The notes: generated from the letters alone by a model not told the origin. 64,000 nt of DNA from CANLBN01 sp965230205 (GCA_965230205.1 OZ245996.1:1674001-1738000), one strand, 5' to 3'; shown: positions 42,920-52,069, counted from the first letter of the stretch. Numbers and translations: made by a program.

Positions 42920-44923
42920 TTATTCAGCTAATAGTTCTTCAGCAGTGGCAACCACATTATTGACTGTAAAGCCGAAGTGCTCCATTAAATCATCAATGGG
43001 AGCTGACTCACCAAAGGTGCTCATACCGACAATACGTCCATCAAGGCCGACAAATTTATACCAGTAGTCTTCATGTCCAGCTTCAATAGCGACGCGGGCG
43101 CCAACTTCTATGGGTAATACGGATTGCTTGTAAGCGGCATCTTGCGCAGAAAATACCTCAGCACAAGGCATAGAAACAACACGAATTTTTTTACCTTTTG
43201 ACGTCAATTCATCTGCTGAGTTAATCGCAAGTTCTAGTTCTGAGCCTGTCGCAATAAAAATCAAGTCTGGCTCACCAGCACAGTCTTTAAGAATGTAGGC
43301 GCCTTTTTCAATATTGGCGACTTGTTCTTTATTGCGTGACATAGGCGCTAATTTTTGGCGTGAAAATATCAGTGCGCTAGGGCCGTCGCGACGCTCAATA
43401 GCGGCTTTCCAGCAAACGGCAGATTCAACGGCATCGCAAGGGCGCCAGGTATGCAGGTTAGGTGTTGCGCGTAAAGCGGTTAGTTGTTCGACAGGTTGAT
43501 GAGTCGGGCCATCTTCACCTAAACCAATGGAGTCATGGGTGTAAACAAAAATACTTTGCTTGCCCATCAAGGCCGCCATACGTACTGCATTACGAGCGTA
43601 TTCCATAAACATCAGGAAGGTTGCACCGTAATTCACAAAGCCACCATGCAGGGCGATACCATTCATCATAGCGCTCATGCCAAATTCACGAACACCGTAG
43701 TAGAGGTAATTACCGTTGGCATCTTCAGCCGTAACCGGTTTTGAGCCAGACCAAATTGTGTTGTTGGAGCCGGCTAGGTCAGCAGAGCCGCCCAGTAATT
43801 CAGGTAATAATGGCCCAAAAGCGTTTAAGCTGGCTTGCGACGCTTTACGGGATTCAGTTGTTTCCATTTTCTCTTGGCATTCAGCAATATAAGCATCGGC
43901 TTTTTCGCTAAAGTCAGCCGGTAACTCACCTTTAACCACTCGGCGCTCAAATTCGGCAGCCAACTCTGGGTGAGCAGATGCGTAGGCTTCAAATCGTGCT
44001 TTCCAGTCGGACTCGGCACTTTCGCCTTTTGCTTTTGCATCCCATCCACTGTAAATATCAGCAGGGATTTCAAATGGGCCATGCTGCCAGCCTAAGGCCT
44101 CGCGGGTTAATACAATTTCATCTTCGCCTAAGGCTGCACCGTGAGAAGAAGCTTTGCCCTGTTTGTTGGGTGAGCCAAAACCGATAATCGTTTTACAACA
44201 GATAAGGGTCGGTCTGTTGGTCTCAGCGCGAGCGGTTTCAATAGCAGTTTTAATTTCTTCAGGGTCATGGCCATTAACATTAGGAATCACTTGCCAGCCA
44301 TAAGCTTCAAAGCGCTTAGGAGTATCGTCGCTAAACCAGCCTTCTACTTCGCCATCAATAGAGATGCCGTTGTCATCATAAAAAGCGATCAATTTACCCA
44401 AGCCTAAGGTGCCTGCCAGCGAACACGCTTCGTGGGAGATGCCTTCCATCATGCAGCCGTCACCCAAAAAGGTGTAGGTGTGATGGTCGACGATATTATG
44501 GCCGTCGCGATTAAATTGAGCAGCCAATACTTTTTCGGCTGTTGCCATGCCCACTGCATTGGTAATCCCTTGCCCTAAAGGCCCAGTGGTTGTTTCGACA
44601 CCAGGAGCATAACCATATTCTGGGTGACCTGGCGTTTTAGAATGCAGCTTGCGGAAATTCTTTAACTCTTCAATCGGTAAATCATAACCACTCAAATGTA
44701 GCAATGAGTAAATCAGCATCGAACCATGGCCATTTGAAAGGACAAAGCGATCACGATCGGGCCACGCAGGGTTTGCAGGGTTATGCTGCAAATAGTCATT
44801 CCATAACACTTCCGCAATATCGGCCATGCCCATCGGGGCTCCGGGGTGACCAGAATTGGCTTGTTGAACGGCATCCATACTTAAAGCGCGTATGGCGTTA
44901 GCGAGGTCTTGACGATTTGGCAT
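42920..44923 (-). CDS. tkt: Transketolase
   Basis: It transfers two-carbon ketol groups in the pentose phosphate pathway using thiamine diphosphate. The ATG at 44923 has AGGAA nine bases upstream and gives 667 residues, close to E. coli TktA (663); a TTG at 44944 is not needed. Motifs are NSGHPGAPMGMADIAEVLW, DRFVLSNGHGSMLIYSLLHL, the ThDP motif FLGDGCMMEGISHEACSLAG and the C-terminal FVYTHDSIGLGEDGPTHQPVEQL. It leads the tkt-epd cluster. Confidence 0.97.
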   Translation of the reverse strand: MPNRQDLANAIRALSMDAVQQANSGHPGAPMGMADIAEVLWNDYLQHNPANPAWPDRDRFVLSNGHGSMLIYSLLHLSGYDLPIEELKNFRKLHSKTPGHPEYGYAPGVETTTGPLGQGITNAVGMATAEKVLAAQFNRDGHNIVDHHTYTFLGDGCMMEGISHEACSLAGTLGLGKLIAFYDDNGISIDGEVEGWFSDDTPKRFEAYGWQVIPNVNGHDPEEIKTAIETARAETNRPTLICCKTIIGFGSPNKQGKASSHGAALGEDEIVLTREALGWQHGPFEIPADIYSGWDAKAKGESAESDWKARFEAYASAHPELAAEFERRVVKGELPADFSEKADAYIAECQEKMETTESRKASQASLNAFGPLLPELLGGSADLAGSNNTIWSGSKPVTAEDANGNYLYYGVREFGMSAMMNGIALHGGFVNYGATFLMFMEYARNAVRMAALMGKQSIFVYTHDSIGLGEDGPTHQPVEQLTALRATPNLHTWRPCDAVESAVCWKAAIERRDGPSALIFSRQKLAPMSRNKEQVANIEKGAYILKDCAGEPDLIFIATGSELELAINSADELTSKGKKIRVVSMPCAEVFSAQDAAYKQSVLPIEVGARVAIEAGHEDYWYKFVGLDGRIVGMSTFGESAPIDDLMEHFGFTVNNVVATAEELLAE

Positions 44924-45077
44924 AGGGGGAAGTTCCTGAGTCAATCTAAGGGTATAGAGGTGCTGTAAAAAGGCGCCATTCTCGCATATTTACAGGGTAG
45001 ACAATACCGTAAATTCCCCCTTTTTTTGCATTAAATCGAACATAAGTACTGATCTTTGGCCTGTTTTTATCCATTAT

Positions 45078-45737
45078 TTATCTTTCTTGCGTTTCGGGCC
45101 TTGTGAAGTTGTGTTCACCCAGTAATTTGAAGATTAATTGTTTGCAGCTTGTTAATAATTCCTTCGCCATTTCAGGGTTGTTAATAGCGCGTGCTACCGC
45201 AACTGAGCCAACCAGCATTCCTGTTATTGCCATACCATCTAGTTGCCTTTCTTTGTAGTTGGTATCTAGCTTTTTGGTAATAATTTGAGCCATATTGCCG
45301 AATACTTTAGTGTAAGCAGAGCGAATAGAAGGCTCTCTAACAGCCACATCTGTCGCTAGAAATGCTAAAGGGCATTGATTTGCATCCAGGTTCACATGCC
45401 CAAAACTTAAATAGAGGTCAATCAACTCTAAAAAGCAATCATCGGTGAGAGCTTTACTTCCAGCTCCATTTTTTATGTCAACTTTATTGTTTTCCGTATC
45501 ATTGAGAGAATTGATGGCTTTTGCCAAACGGCTATTTTGGGACATGCTGAAAATAGTCTCTTTATAGAGATCGCTCTTGCTGGAGAAGTGCGCATAAAAT
45601 CCGCCTCGAGTCATCTCAGCCTCCAGCATGATTTCATCGATTGATGTGTTTTCAAACCCCTGAGCTGCGAATAGCTTCGAAGCGGCACTTAAAATTTTCT
45701 CCCGACTCTTTTCTTTGTGCTCTGGTGTTAGTGGCAT
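45078..45737 (-). CDS. TetR-family transcriptional regulator
   Basis: The 219-residue product starts at the ATG at 45737, which has a GGAGG five bases upstream, one of the best ribosome sites in the window; a GTG six bases earlier is unlikely. The N-terminal helix-turn-helix is SREKILSAASKLFAAQGFENTSIDEIMLEAEMTRGGFYAHFSSKSDLY. The C-terminal ligand domain has LYLSFGHVNLDANQCPLAFLATDVA. It is divergent from the FabB homologue 87 bp away and is the obvious candidate to regulate it. TetR regulators next to fatty-acid genes often sense acyl-CoA, but the ligand is unknown here. Confidence 0.92.
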   Translation of the reverse strand: MPLTPEHKEKSREKILSAASKLFAAQGFENTSIDEIMLEAEMTRGGFYAHFSSKSDLYKETIFSMSQNSRLAKAINSLNDTENNKVDIKNGAGSKALTDDCFLELIDLYLSFGHVNLDANQCPLAFLATDVAVREPSIRSAYTKVFGNMAQIITKKLDTNYKERQLDGMAITGMLVGSVAVARAINNPEMAKELLTSCKQLIFKLLGEHNFTRPETQER

Positions 45738-45824
45738 TATCACCTCCGATTTTTAATATGTTGTTTATCATATAATAAAAATAATTAATATAAGACACCT
45801 TTGTTGAATATGCACAGGTGAAGT

Positions 45825-47051
45825 ATGCGGCGGGTTGTGATTACTGGAATGGGTATTGTTTCTAGTATTGGAAACAATATTGATGAAGTGACAGAGTCAC
45901 TTAAAAACTCACGGTCTGGTATTAAATATCGGCCAGCTTATAAAGAAAAAGGCTTGCGCTGTCAGATTGCGGGCTCAATACAGAATTTAGATTGCGCTGA
46001 GCATATTCCACGCAAGTTGTATCGGTTTATGGGTGAGGCTGCTGCCTATGGTTATATCGCGTCAGAAGAGGCAATCATGCAAGCAGGTTTAGATAAGTCC
46101 ATGATGAGTAATCTGAAAACAGGTCTAGTGATGGGGTCTGGGGGTGCATCAACCGAAGATATTGTTATCGCTAATGAATTGTTGGAACAGCGAGGGGTAA
46201 GGAAGATAGGCCCATATCGGGTCACTTCGACCATGGCCAGTACTATGTCGGCCTGCTTGTCGACGGCATTTGGCATCAAGGGTATGAATGTCAGTATGAG
46301 TTCAGCTTGTTCGACCAGTGCGCATTGCATTGGCTACGGAATGGAATTAATACAATGGGATAAACAAGACATTGTACTTGTGGGCGGTGGTGAAGCAGAG
46401 CATTGGAGCATGAGTTGTTTATTTGATGCGATGGGCGCTTTTTCAACGCAATATAATGATCAGCCAGAAAAGGCCAGTAGGGCTTATGATCAAAATCGGG
46501 ATGGTTTTGTAATTGCCGGCGGCGCAGGGACATTAGTACTAGAAGAACGAGAGCATGCACTTAAGCGCGGTGCTAATATTCTAGGCGAGTTAGTGGGGTA
46601 TGGTACTGCGTCTGACGGTTGCGATATGGTTAGCCCATCGGGTGAGGGGGCTGAAAATGCAATGAAAATGGCGGTGTCGACGGTTGATGCCCCCATCGAT
46701 TATTTAAATACACATGGTACCAGTACACCAGTAGGTGACATTGTTGAGTTAGCTGCTACTGAAAATGTATTTGGCAATAATTTTCCTTTCTTTAGTTCGA
46801 CTAAATCGTTAACAGGACATTCTTTAGGCGCGGCAGGGGTGCACGAAGCAATTTATAGTTTAATCATGTTGAATAATAACTTTATTACACCTTCGGCTAA
46901 TATTGAAAAATTGGATAACAGTATTGCCAGTAATCCCATTTTGCAGGAACGTATTGTATTGAAAAAGGCAGATGAAAATTTAAATACAGTAATGAGCAAT
47001 AGCTTTGGTTTTGGCGGCACTAATGTCAGCTTGGTTTTTCAGAAAAGCTAA
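45825..47051 (+). CDS. fabB: Beta-ketoacyl-ACP synthase of the FabB type
   Basis: It condenses malonyl-ACP with acyl-ACP in fatty acid synthesis. The 408-residue protein aligns along its length with E. coli FabB (VVITGMGIVSSIGNN, MGSGGASTEDIV, SNSFGFGGTNVSLVF at the end). The catalytic triad is intact: Cys in SSACSTSAHCIG, His in THGTSTPVGD and His in GHSLGAAG. No fabA lies next to it, unlike the usual fabAB operon, so this may be a second FabB controlled by the divergent TetR gene. Its stop is 18 bp before the end of the convergent GGDEF gene. Confidence 0.92.
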   Translation: MRRVVITGMGIVSSIGNNIDEVTESLKNSRSGIKYRPAYKEKGLRCQIAGSIQNLDCAEHIPRKLYRFMGEAAAYGYIASEEAIMQAGLDKSMMSNLKTGLVMGSGGASTEDIVIANELLEQRGVRKIGPYRVTSTMASTMSACLSTAFGIKGMNVSMSSACSTSAHCIGYGMELIQWDKQDIVLVGGGEAEHWSMSCLFDAMGAFSTQYNDQPEKASRAYDQNRDGFVIAGGAGTLVLEEREHALKRGANILGELVGYGTASDGCDMVSPSGEGAENAMKMAVSTVDAPIDYLNTHGTSTPVGDIVELAATENVFGNNFPFFSSTKSLTGHSLGAAGVHEAIYSLIMLNNNFITPSANIEKLDNSIASNPILQERIVLKKADENLNTVMSNSFGFGGTNVSLVFQKS

Positions 47052-47061
47052 TATAAACATC

Positions 47062-47081
47062 AATAGTTTTTAAAAACTATT
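47062..47081. terminator. 20-bp palindrome at convergent gene ends
   Basis: AATAGTTTTT and AAAAACTATT form a perfect palindrome at 47062-47081 in the gap after fabB, reaching 12 bp into the 3' end of the GGDEF gene. On either strand it gives a short stem next to a T-run, so it could end both transcripts. Its AT content makes it weak. Confidence 0.45.
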
Positions 47082-48017
47082 ATGCATTTCCTCGACAGTT
47101 TCCTGTGAATAGGAAATTTGATTTCTACCGTTGTCTTTTGCTTGGTAAAGAAGAGTATCCGCTGCTTTGATTAAAGTTGTGGAATTATTCTTGTCGTGAG
47201 AATATATGGTAATCAAACCAATGCTCACAGTCAGATAAGGTGTGATAGGTGAATCCTCATTGGGGATTTTTAAATCCCTGATGGATTTCGCCAATTTTTT
47301 AATGAGCATTTGCGCATGGTCGGCATCAGTGTTGCCATAGACGATCGCAAATTCTTCCCCACCATAACGAGCGCACATATCGCTAGGCCTTTTAGTGTAA
47401 GCCTTAAGTAGTTGTGCAATTTTTTTCAAACATTCATCACCAGCTTGGTGGCCGTAGGTATCGTTTAATATTTTAAAGTGGTCGATATCTATCATGGCTA
47501 AAGAAATGGGTGAGCCTAAACGTGCGCAGCGTTGCCATTCGAAATCCAGGTATTCATCGAAATGCCTACGATTAGAGACCCCTGTTAAACCATCTATTCG
47601 AGAAAGCGCTAATACTTTATTTTCGGCTAGTTTTCTTTTGGTAATATTGCGATGAGAAATAACAAAATAGCGAATGTTGTTTAGAGTAAATGGTGTCACT
47701 TGCATCATAAACCAATGCTTTTCTTGTAGGCTATGACAAGGGTACTCTAAATAAAACTCCTCTGTATTAGCAGTGATAACATCTGTTATACCATCAGCTG
47801 CGCGACGACCAAATTCATCGCCTGTGCTGGCAGAATTTTCACACACGTCTAAATAGTTTGTGTTTTCCCAATCTATGCTGGATGGGCAGCTATTGTCTTT
47901 TCCAAATGTCGTCCAAGCATTATTAACAAAGAGGATATTGCCTTTGTGGTCGATAACAACAATATGGTCTTTCATTGCGTTGAGAGTAGATTCTAAAAAT
48001 TCTCGAGACCCAGGCAT
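47070..48017 (-). CDS. PAS-GGDEF diguanylate cyclase
   Basis: The enzyme makes cyclic di-GMP. The ATG at 48017 (AGG nine bases upstream) gives 315 residues. A PAS domain (about 8-130, FLESTLNAMKDHIVVIDHKGNILFVNNAW) is followed by a GGDEF domain. There the active site is GGEEF, preceded five residues earlier by RPSD, a complete inhibitory I-site. The ligands DIDHFKILNDTYGHQAGD are also intact. No membrane segment is present, so it is cytoplasmic. A PilZ protein encoded at 36.7-37.1 kb could be one of its effectors, but no direct link is seen. Confidence 0.93.
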   Translation of the reverse strand: MPGSREFLESTLNAMKDHIVVIDHKGNILFVNNAWTTFGKDNSCPSSIDWENTNYLDVCENSASTGDEFGRRAADGITDVITANTEEFYLEYPCHSLQEKHWFMMQVTPFTLNNIRYFVISHRNITKRKLAENKVLALSRIDGLTGVSNRRHFDEYLDFEWQRCARLGSPISLAMIDIDHFKILNDTYGHQAGDECLKKIAQLLKAYTKRPSDMCARYGGEEFAIVYGNTDADHAQMLIKKLAKSIRDLKIPNEDSPITPYLTVSIGLITIYSHDKNNSTTLIKAADTLLYQAKDNGRNQISYSQETVEEMHNSF

Positions 48018-48167
48018 GCAAGTTGACCTATTGTTCAAAGAGCGTTGGCAAAGAATGTAAAGTCTTAAACAGTATTGCTAATATATTATTATTTTATAAG
48101 CCTTATCCATTAATAATAGACTTTTTTTATTAATTAACAAGTTTTATTAAGCTCATATATTACATCG

Positions 48168-49634
48168 TTAACCTTTTTCGATGCTAAAGACGTCATCTTT
48201 AGGTAACCTCATTATTTTGACGTCAATAATTGTTGCGCTGAATGTTTTTAATATATGTTGTAGATGTTTGCTGCTTAATTTTAATGTGATAGGGATATAG
48301 GCAATATGATCAGAATCCGGCTCGTAGGCAGTTATCTCTACATTTAATGGCGCAATATGTTTAAGTTGGTCATCCCACTCTTGAGTATCTTCATTGTATT
48401 TAACTGTGCGACAGTAAAATGTAACGGTTCCTGGATAGCTTTGATTGCAATGTTTATCTTCAATCATGCTCTCGAGTGAATACTGGTGTGGATTTTCATT
48501 AACAGAGTGGAATGTAATGTCATTATAGTTGACGCTGTGGCCAAACTGGTCGCGTACGCGAATAATAATTTGTATATGGCCTTCGTATTGAGCCTGTTTA
48601 TTCCACCCAAAAATATTCTTCTTAAGTTTGCTTGCTCTTATTAAGGTCTTGTTGGTAAGTTTCTGAAAACGATTTCCCGTTTTTTTATAAGAGTTAATAT
48701 CATAAGGTGTTTGTAATGCTGTTTTGATATAAGGGATGATGTGGCGGCGGTTCTCTTCTCCGTCGACAATGCCAATGTCGTCACCAAAATGTGCAGTTTC
48801 ATACAATAAGCCAAACGGTACTTTTTGGCGTTTAGCACTTAAGAAATCCAAAGAGTACTCATAATAGGTGTCAGTCACTGCCGAATTTCCCTCCCGTCGT
48901 TTAATTAAATTAATGAGCCCTTTCGCTGTTAACTTTTTTGCTTTTTCGGCAGGTTTTACTTCAATATAATTAAAATTTAAATTGCATGAAGAGGTGCGTA
49001 CAGTGTTATCGGATGAATCCTCTTTAACATAGCGGATAGGAATTAATTTCATTACCGTTTTTAATGTGCCTGCGAATGTTTGTGAGCCGTTTAAACAAAA
49101 TTCCTGTACTTGATAGTCCTCATACATGTTATTGCCAGGTTGTAAAAAATGGCGATGCATATCCAGTGTTTTCCAGGAGCCAAATTCTAATTCTTTGAGT
49201 ATACGAGTGCCCGATTGGTTGCCGGTAAAAATAAAGCGTCCCCAGCGTGCCAATTGTCCTTTGCCTATATGAGCCAAGCCACTACCAAAGTTTGCGCCAG
49301 CTAAGTGGACAAAATTTTGAATAGGGCAGGGTTTGGGGCTGAATCGTTTAATCCAATTGCGTACTACTAAAGCCCCTGTGCTGTGTATTACCACATGAAA
49401 CCCTGATTCTAATAAATGGGGGTAATCCTTTTTAAGTGCGCGGTCCATGGCAAAGCTCACATCATTTAATGAAACCCCATCACTTAATGAAATCCAGCGG
49501 CTGAGATCGAGCTCTTTAATCACACCAGAGCCAAACTCCTTACGCAATAATTTGGGGAGCTTCCCGTATATTTTTCTGGCGGGTGTGTCTTTACCTTCGG
49601 AGCTATAACCGTGGATGAGTAGGATGGGGAGCAT
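48168..49634 (-). CDS. Lipase-like alpha/beta hydrolase with long C-terminal domain
   Basis: The ATG at 49634 has AAGGA seven bases upstream and is preferred over the ATG at 49652; it gives 488 residues. The first 150 resemble lipases: LPILLIHGYSSEGKD (oxyanion strand) and the nucleophile motif VVIHSTGALVVRNWIKRF. The second glycine of the usual GxSxG is kept, but the first is replaced by Ile-His. A large C-terminal region (about 300-488) has beta-sandwich-like strands (GHIQIIIRVRDQFGHSVNYNDI). There is no signal peptide. Secreted effector-type lipases can look like this, but no delivery gene is adjacent. Confidence 0.75.
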   Translation of the reverse strand: MLPILLIHGYSSEGKDTPARKIYGKLPKLLRKEFGSGVIKELDLSRWISLSDGVSLNDVSFAMDRALKKDYPHLLESGFHVVIHSTGALVVRNWIKRFSPKPCPIQNFVHLAGANFGSGLAHIGKGQLARWGRFIFTGNQSGTRILKELEFGSWKTLDMHRHFLQPGNNMYEDYQVQEFCLNGSQTFAGTLKTVMKLIPIRYVKEDSSDNTVRTSSCNLNFNYIEVKPAEKAKKLTAKGLINLIKRREGNSAVTDTYYEYSLDFLSAKRQKVPFGLLYETAHFGDDIGIVDGEENRRHIIPYIKTALQTPYDINSYKKTGNRFQKLTNKTLIRASKLKKNIFGWNKQAQYEGHIQIIIRVRDQFGHSVNYNDITFHSVNENPHQYSLESMIEDKHCNQSYPGTVTFYCRTVKYNEDTQEWDDQLKHIAPLNVEITAYEPDSDHIAYIPITLKLSSKHLQHILKTFSATIIDVKIMRLPKDDVFSIEKG

Positions 49635-50061
49635 AGCCGTTCCTTTTGACATTATTATTAGCGATTATCAGATAAGCAAAAGAGTAATGAAGGTGTAATG
49701 ATGGGTCAATAGTATTTGGTAGATAAGTATTAAGAATGACCTGGAGCAGTACCAATACCAATAGTGACACCTAGTAATCCCAAGTAAGCATATTCTTGCC
49801 TTATATGGGCGTTATGATGATTTGCCTAAAGAGTAATAATTAATGGCTTGTAAATTAATAAGAATTCAGCCATTATTTGGCCGTTCAGCATCAGGGAGTG
49901 TGCGCATTCTCATTATGGTGTTCTTTTCTTAGTGTCACAATTAACATTCTATCTTAGGTTGTGTTTAGTAAAGGTAAGCCTAGCGCTTTATCGTCGTTAC
50001 TTTTGGCTGGCATTCAAATTGACCTCGTTGTGTCGGGTTTTATACATATATGGAGAAATTA
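49635..50061. other. Gene-free region upstream of small secreted proteins
   Basis: These 427 bp lie between a divergent lipase-like gene and a small secreted protein. I see no coding region, repeat or clear promoter motif. Base composition is mixed and unremarkable. Confidence 0.55.
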
Positions 50062-50397
50062 ATGAAAGTTTTATTACTAACAATACTTCTTGTAGCAACA
50101 CAGTTATCAATAGCTGACACATACAGGTCTACAAACACTATACAGAGAATGGGGGTGATCACAAATAGAGATAACGTTGATTATATAATAATTAACGGCT
50201 TTACTTCAGCTGGAACTTGCCCTTTATCCCTCGGTTTAGTTGTTGCCCGGTTTCCTAACAATGATCGGGGCTCTCGTGCATACTCAATGGCTTTAGCCGC
50301 AAAAATGTCAGGGAAAAGTGTAAAGCTAAGCGTTGATGATTCAGTAAAAAATGCAGAAGGTTCATGCTTTGTTAACACTCTAGAAATTCAAGATTAA
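50062..50397 (+). CDS. Small secreted protein, paralogue of next locus
   Basis: The ATG at 50062 has GGAG six bases upstream and gives 111 residues; an ATG at 50050 is less likely. It has a clean Sec signal (KVLLLTILLVATQLSIA, cleavage before DTYR) and a mature part of about 93 residues. That part has two Cys (GTCPLSLG and EGSCFVN) that may pair. It matches no family I recognise. A similar sequence (GPCANSLIKFP, AMSIALTA) lies at 50506-50727, so this is a tandem duplicate with one decayed copy. Confidence 0.7.
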   Translation: MKVLLLTILLVATQLSIADTYRSTNTIQRMGVITNRDNVDYIIINGFTSAGTCPLSLGLVVARFPNNDRGSRAYSMALAAKMSGKSVKLSVDDSVKNAEGSCFVNTLEIQD

Positions 50398-50483
50398 AGA
50401 TATAATAGCTAAATTAATGCGGCCGTGTAAATGTAGCACTTCAGTGTGCTATGTGGTCTATACTAAAATGTTAATGGAGAACT

Positions 50484-50727
50484 AAGGAATAAAGTTATAC
50501 TTACTTTGGATCTAACTTTGATAGCATTAAATTGTTTTGCAGGTGAGCTGGTTAAAGACGCGTCAGTTTCAACTTTAGGTAATACAAGTGATGGTAGTCC
50601 TGATTTTTATGTGCATGTTGCTGGCGGTGTCGGACCGTGCGCTAATTCTTTAATTAAATTTCCTGAGAGTGAAAAGGTGCCTGAGGACTCAAATCAACAA
50701 GCCATGTCTATAGCATTAACCGCTTGA
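50484..50727 (+). pseudogene. Decayed paralogue of small secreted protein
   Basis: From 50506 the frame reads CFAGELVKDAS to NSLIKFPES to QQAMSIALTA and stops at 50727, roughly matching the middle of the upstream paralogue. AAGGA at 50484-50488 is followed not by ATG but by ATA AAG TTA TAC TTA CTT TGG, a signal-peptide-like start in another frame that stops at TAA. The start codon and frame therefore look damaged, and the C-terminal third is missing. The alternative is a short functional gene with a TTG start at 50506, which I consider less likely. Confidence 0.55.
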
Positions 50728-51102
50728 TTGCTTTCTCTGACTATTTTCCATAGCGATAAATATAGCTGGTTTTCCATTTCGCCATTCATAACTTTCTGCT
50801 TGTTTGAGTAGGAGTTTTTTGTTTAAGTCATCATTGATAATCCAATTAATGTTTATATCTTCTGGTGCAGTAATAGCTTGTTTGTTATCTTCAGTTGGAA
50901 CTTGAATAGAGGCAGTGCCGACAGCTGTTTCTGGTAATTTTTCTATAATGGCTGCCGCGGCAGGCAATGCGGTAAGATCTGCAAAAAACAAATGCCAATC
51001 GGCATAAAAGTTTGTGTGTTTGATATCTCCAGGGCCTGCAATACCCAAGTAGTCACCAGGTTGGGCATTGTATTGATTCGGAGGATCTGGATATTTTTGT
51101 TA
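50716..51102 (-). pseudogene. Remnant of a siderophore-interacting protein (ViuB/SIP family)
   Basis: The frame reads QYNAQPGDYLGIAGPGDIKHTN, then FYADWHLFFADLTALPAAAAIIEKLP and a C-terminal WRNGKPAIFIA, which are the NAD(P)H-binding half of SIP ferric-siderophore reductases. Upstream in the frame a stop occurs near 51103, and the FAD-binding N-terminal half (about 110 residues) is absent. The remaining piece has no ATG or ribosome site at its 5' end; only a TTG at 51048 is available. It is best read as a remnant, not as a functional reductase. Confidence 0.75.
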
Positions 51103-51224
51103 AAGTTGCACGAAAGATGACGGAAAACCTATCGAGTGACTAATAAACTCTCACTTGCATAATCAAGGCGTCCAATTTTTTGGAGAAGTATAGTTCCAGC
51201 CTTTATAAAAAATAGAAGTTGTGT

Positions 51225-51590
51225 ATGACTTATGACGAATACAATGATTTTTGCCGTTCCTTAACGGCCACATCCTATATTGTTCAATGGGGTGGTTCTC
51301 ATGTTTGGAAGGTAGGAGGAAAGGTGTTTGCCATTGGTGGATGGGAAAAGCTTGATAGTCCTGCATTTACGTTTAAAACATCTGAGCACAATTTTAATGT
51401 ACTGCAAGATCGGCCTGGGTTTCGGCCTGCGCCTTATATGGCTTCTCGTGGAATGGTATGGATACAGCAATACGATGCCCCTAAAGAGAGCGATGAAGAA
51501 CTTCAATACTATCTTAAAGAGTCCCACCGTATCGTTTCTCTAGGGTTGACTAAAAAGAAGCAGAGAGAGCTTGGCCTTAATCAAGATTAG
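51225..51590 (+). CDS. YjbR/MmcQ-like protein (DUF419)
   Basis: The 121-residue cytoplasmic protein fits the MmcQ/YjbR family: YDEYNDFCRSLTATSYIVQWGGSHVWKVGGKVFAIGG, a middle FNVLQDRPGFRPAPYMASRGMVWIQQYDA and a C-terminal helical LKESHRIVSLGLTKKKQREL. These small proteins have a CyaY-like fold and are thought to bind DNA, but their role is not established. It starts with ATG at 51225 and stands 72 bp before the next gene. Confidence 0.85.
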   Translation: MTYDEYNDFCRSLTATSYIVQWGGSHVWKVGGKVFAIGGWEKLDSPAFTFKTSEHNFNVLQDRPGFRPAPYMASRGMVWIQQYDAPKESDEELQYYLKESHRIVSLGLTKKKQRELGLNQD

Positions 51591-51662
51591 CGATTACAAC
51601 CAATAAATATTTTGAATGGTATAAAGATCCTTATTGGAAATTAAGACTTATAAATAGCAATT

Positions 51663-52058
51663 ATGAATAAAACAAGCGTTTATATTTTTTCCGGTAAATT
51701 TGATAGTGTGCAAGAAGCTTGTCTATATTCTCAGTCTCAATGGGAGCCGGAGCCTGACGATTCAGTATCAGATAAAGAATATGCTGAATGGGAAGATAGA
51801 AACCCTATTCATAAACTTAAAGAAAATATTAATTCATACCTTGATGAAGACTTTATCGAAACAATCGATATTGATTTTCATTACCTTGAAAATATCCACT
51901 TGCAAGAGAGTGATGTAGAAAATGTCAAAGCCTTATCAAAAGAGGCGAATATCTTTATTCTTGTCTATGAGCAGGCATTAGGTGGGTTTGAGCTAAAAAA
52001 GAAGCCGGTATCGAGTAAAGAATTAGTATACTGCGGGCAGTATGACTGTGTTTTATAG
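51663..52058 (+). CDS. Possible Imm22-like immunity protein
   Basis: The 131-residue cytoplasmic protein is acidic and starts SVYIFSGKFDSVQEACLYSQ. It continues through DEDFIETIDIDFHYLENIHL and ends FILVYEQALGGFELKKK and LVYCGQYDCVL. The overall pattern (short N-terminal beta strand, S-x-x-E or Q-E helix, F-I-L-x-Y strand and final F-x-G-x-F/Y) resembles the Imm22 family of polymorphic-toxin immunity proteins, but I cannot confirm this without a search. No toxin gene is adjacent. A TfoX-N gene follows 11 bp later. Confidence 0.55.
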   Translation: MNKTSVYIFSGKFDSVQEACLYSQSQWEPEPDDSVSDKEYAEWEDRNPIHKLKENINSYLDEDFIETIDIDFHYLENIHLQESDVENVKALSKEANIFILVYEQALGGFELKKKPVSSKELVYCGQYDCVL

Positions 52059-52069
52059 AGTAATAATAA

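Noticed and set aside
45102..45119. TTGTGA-like and TTCACC-like half sites near the TetR gene end
   Set aside because: The spacing is eight bases, not six, and the site lies within the coding region.
45744..45824. TetR operator in the divergent fabB region
   Set aside because: The region is very AT-rich and no inverted repeat long enough to be convincing was seen, although an operator is expected.
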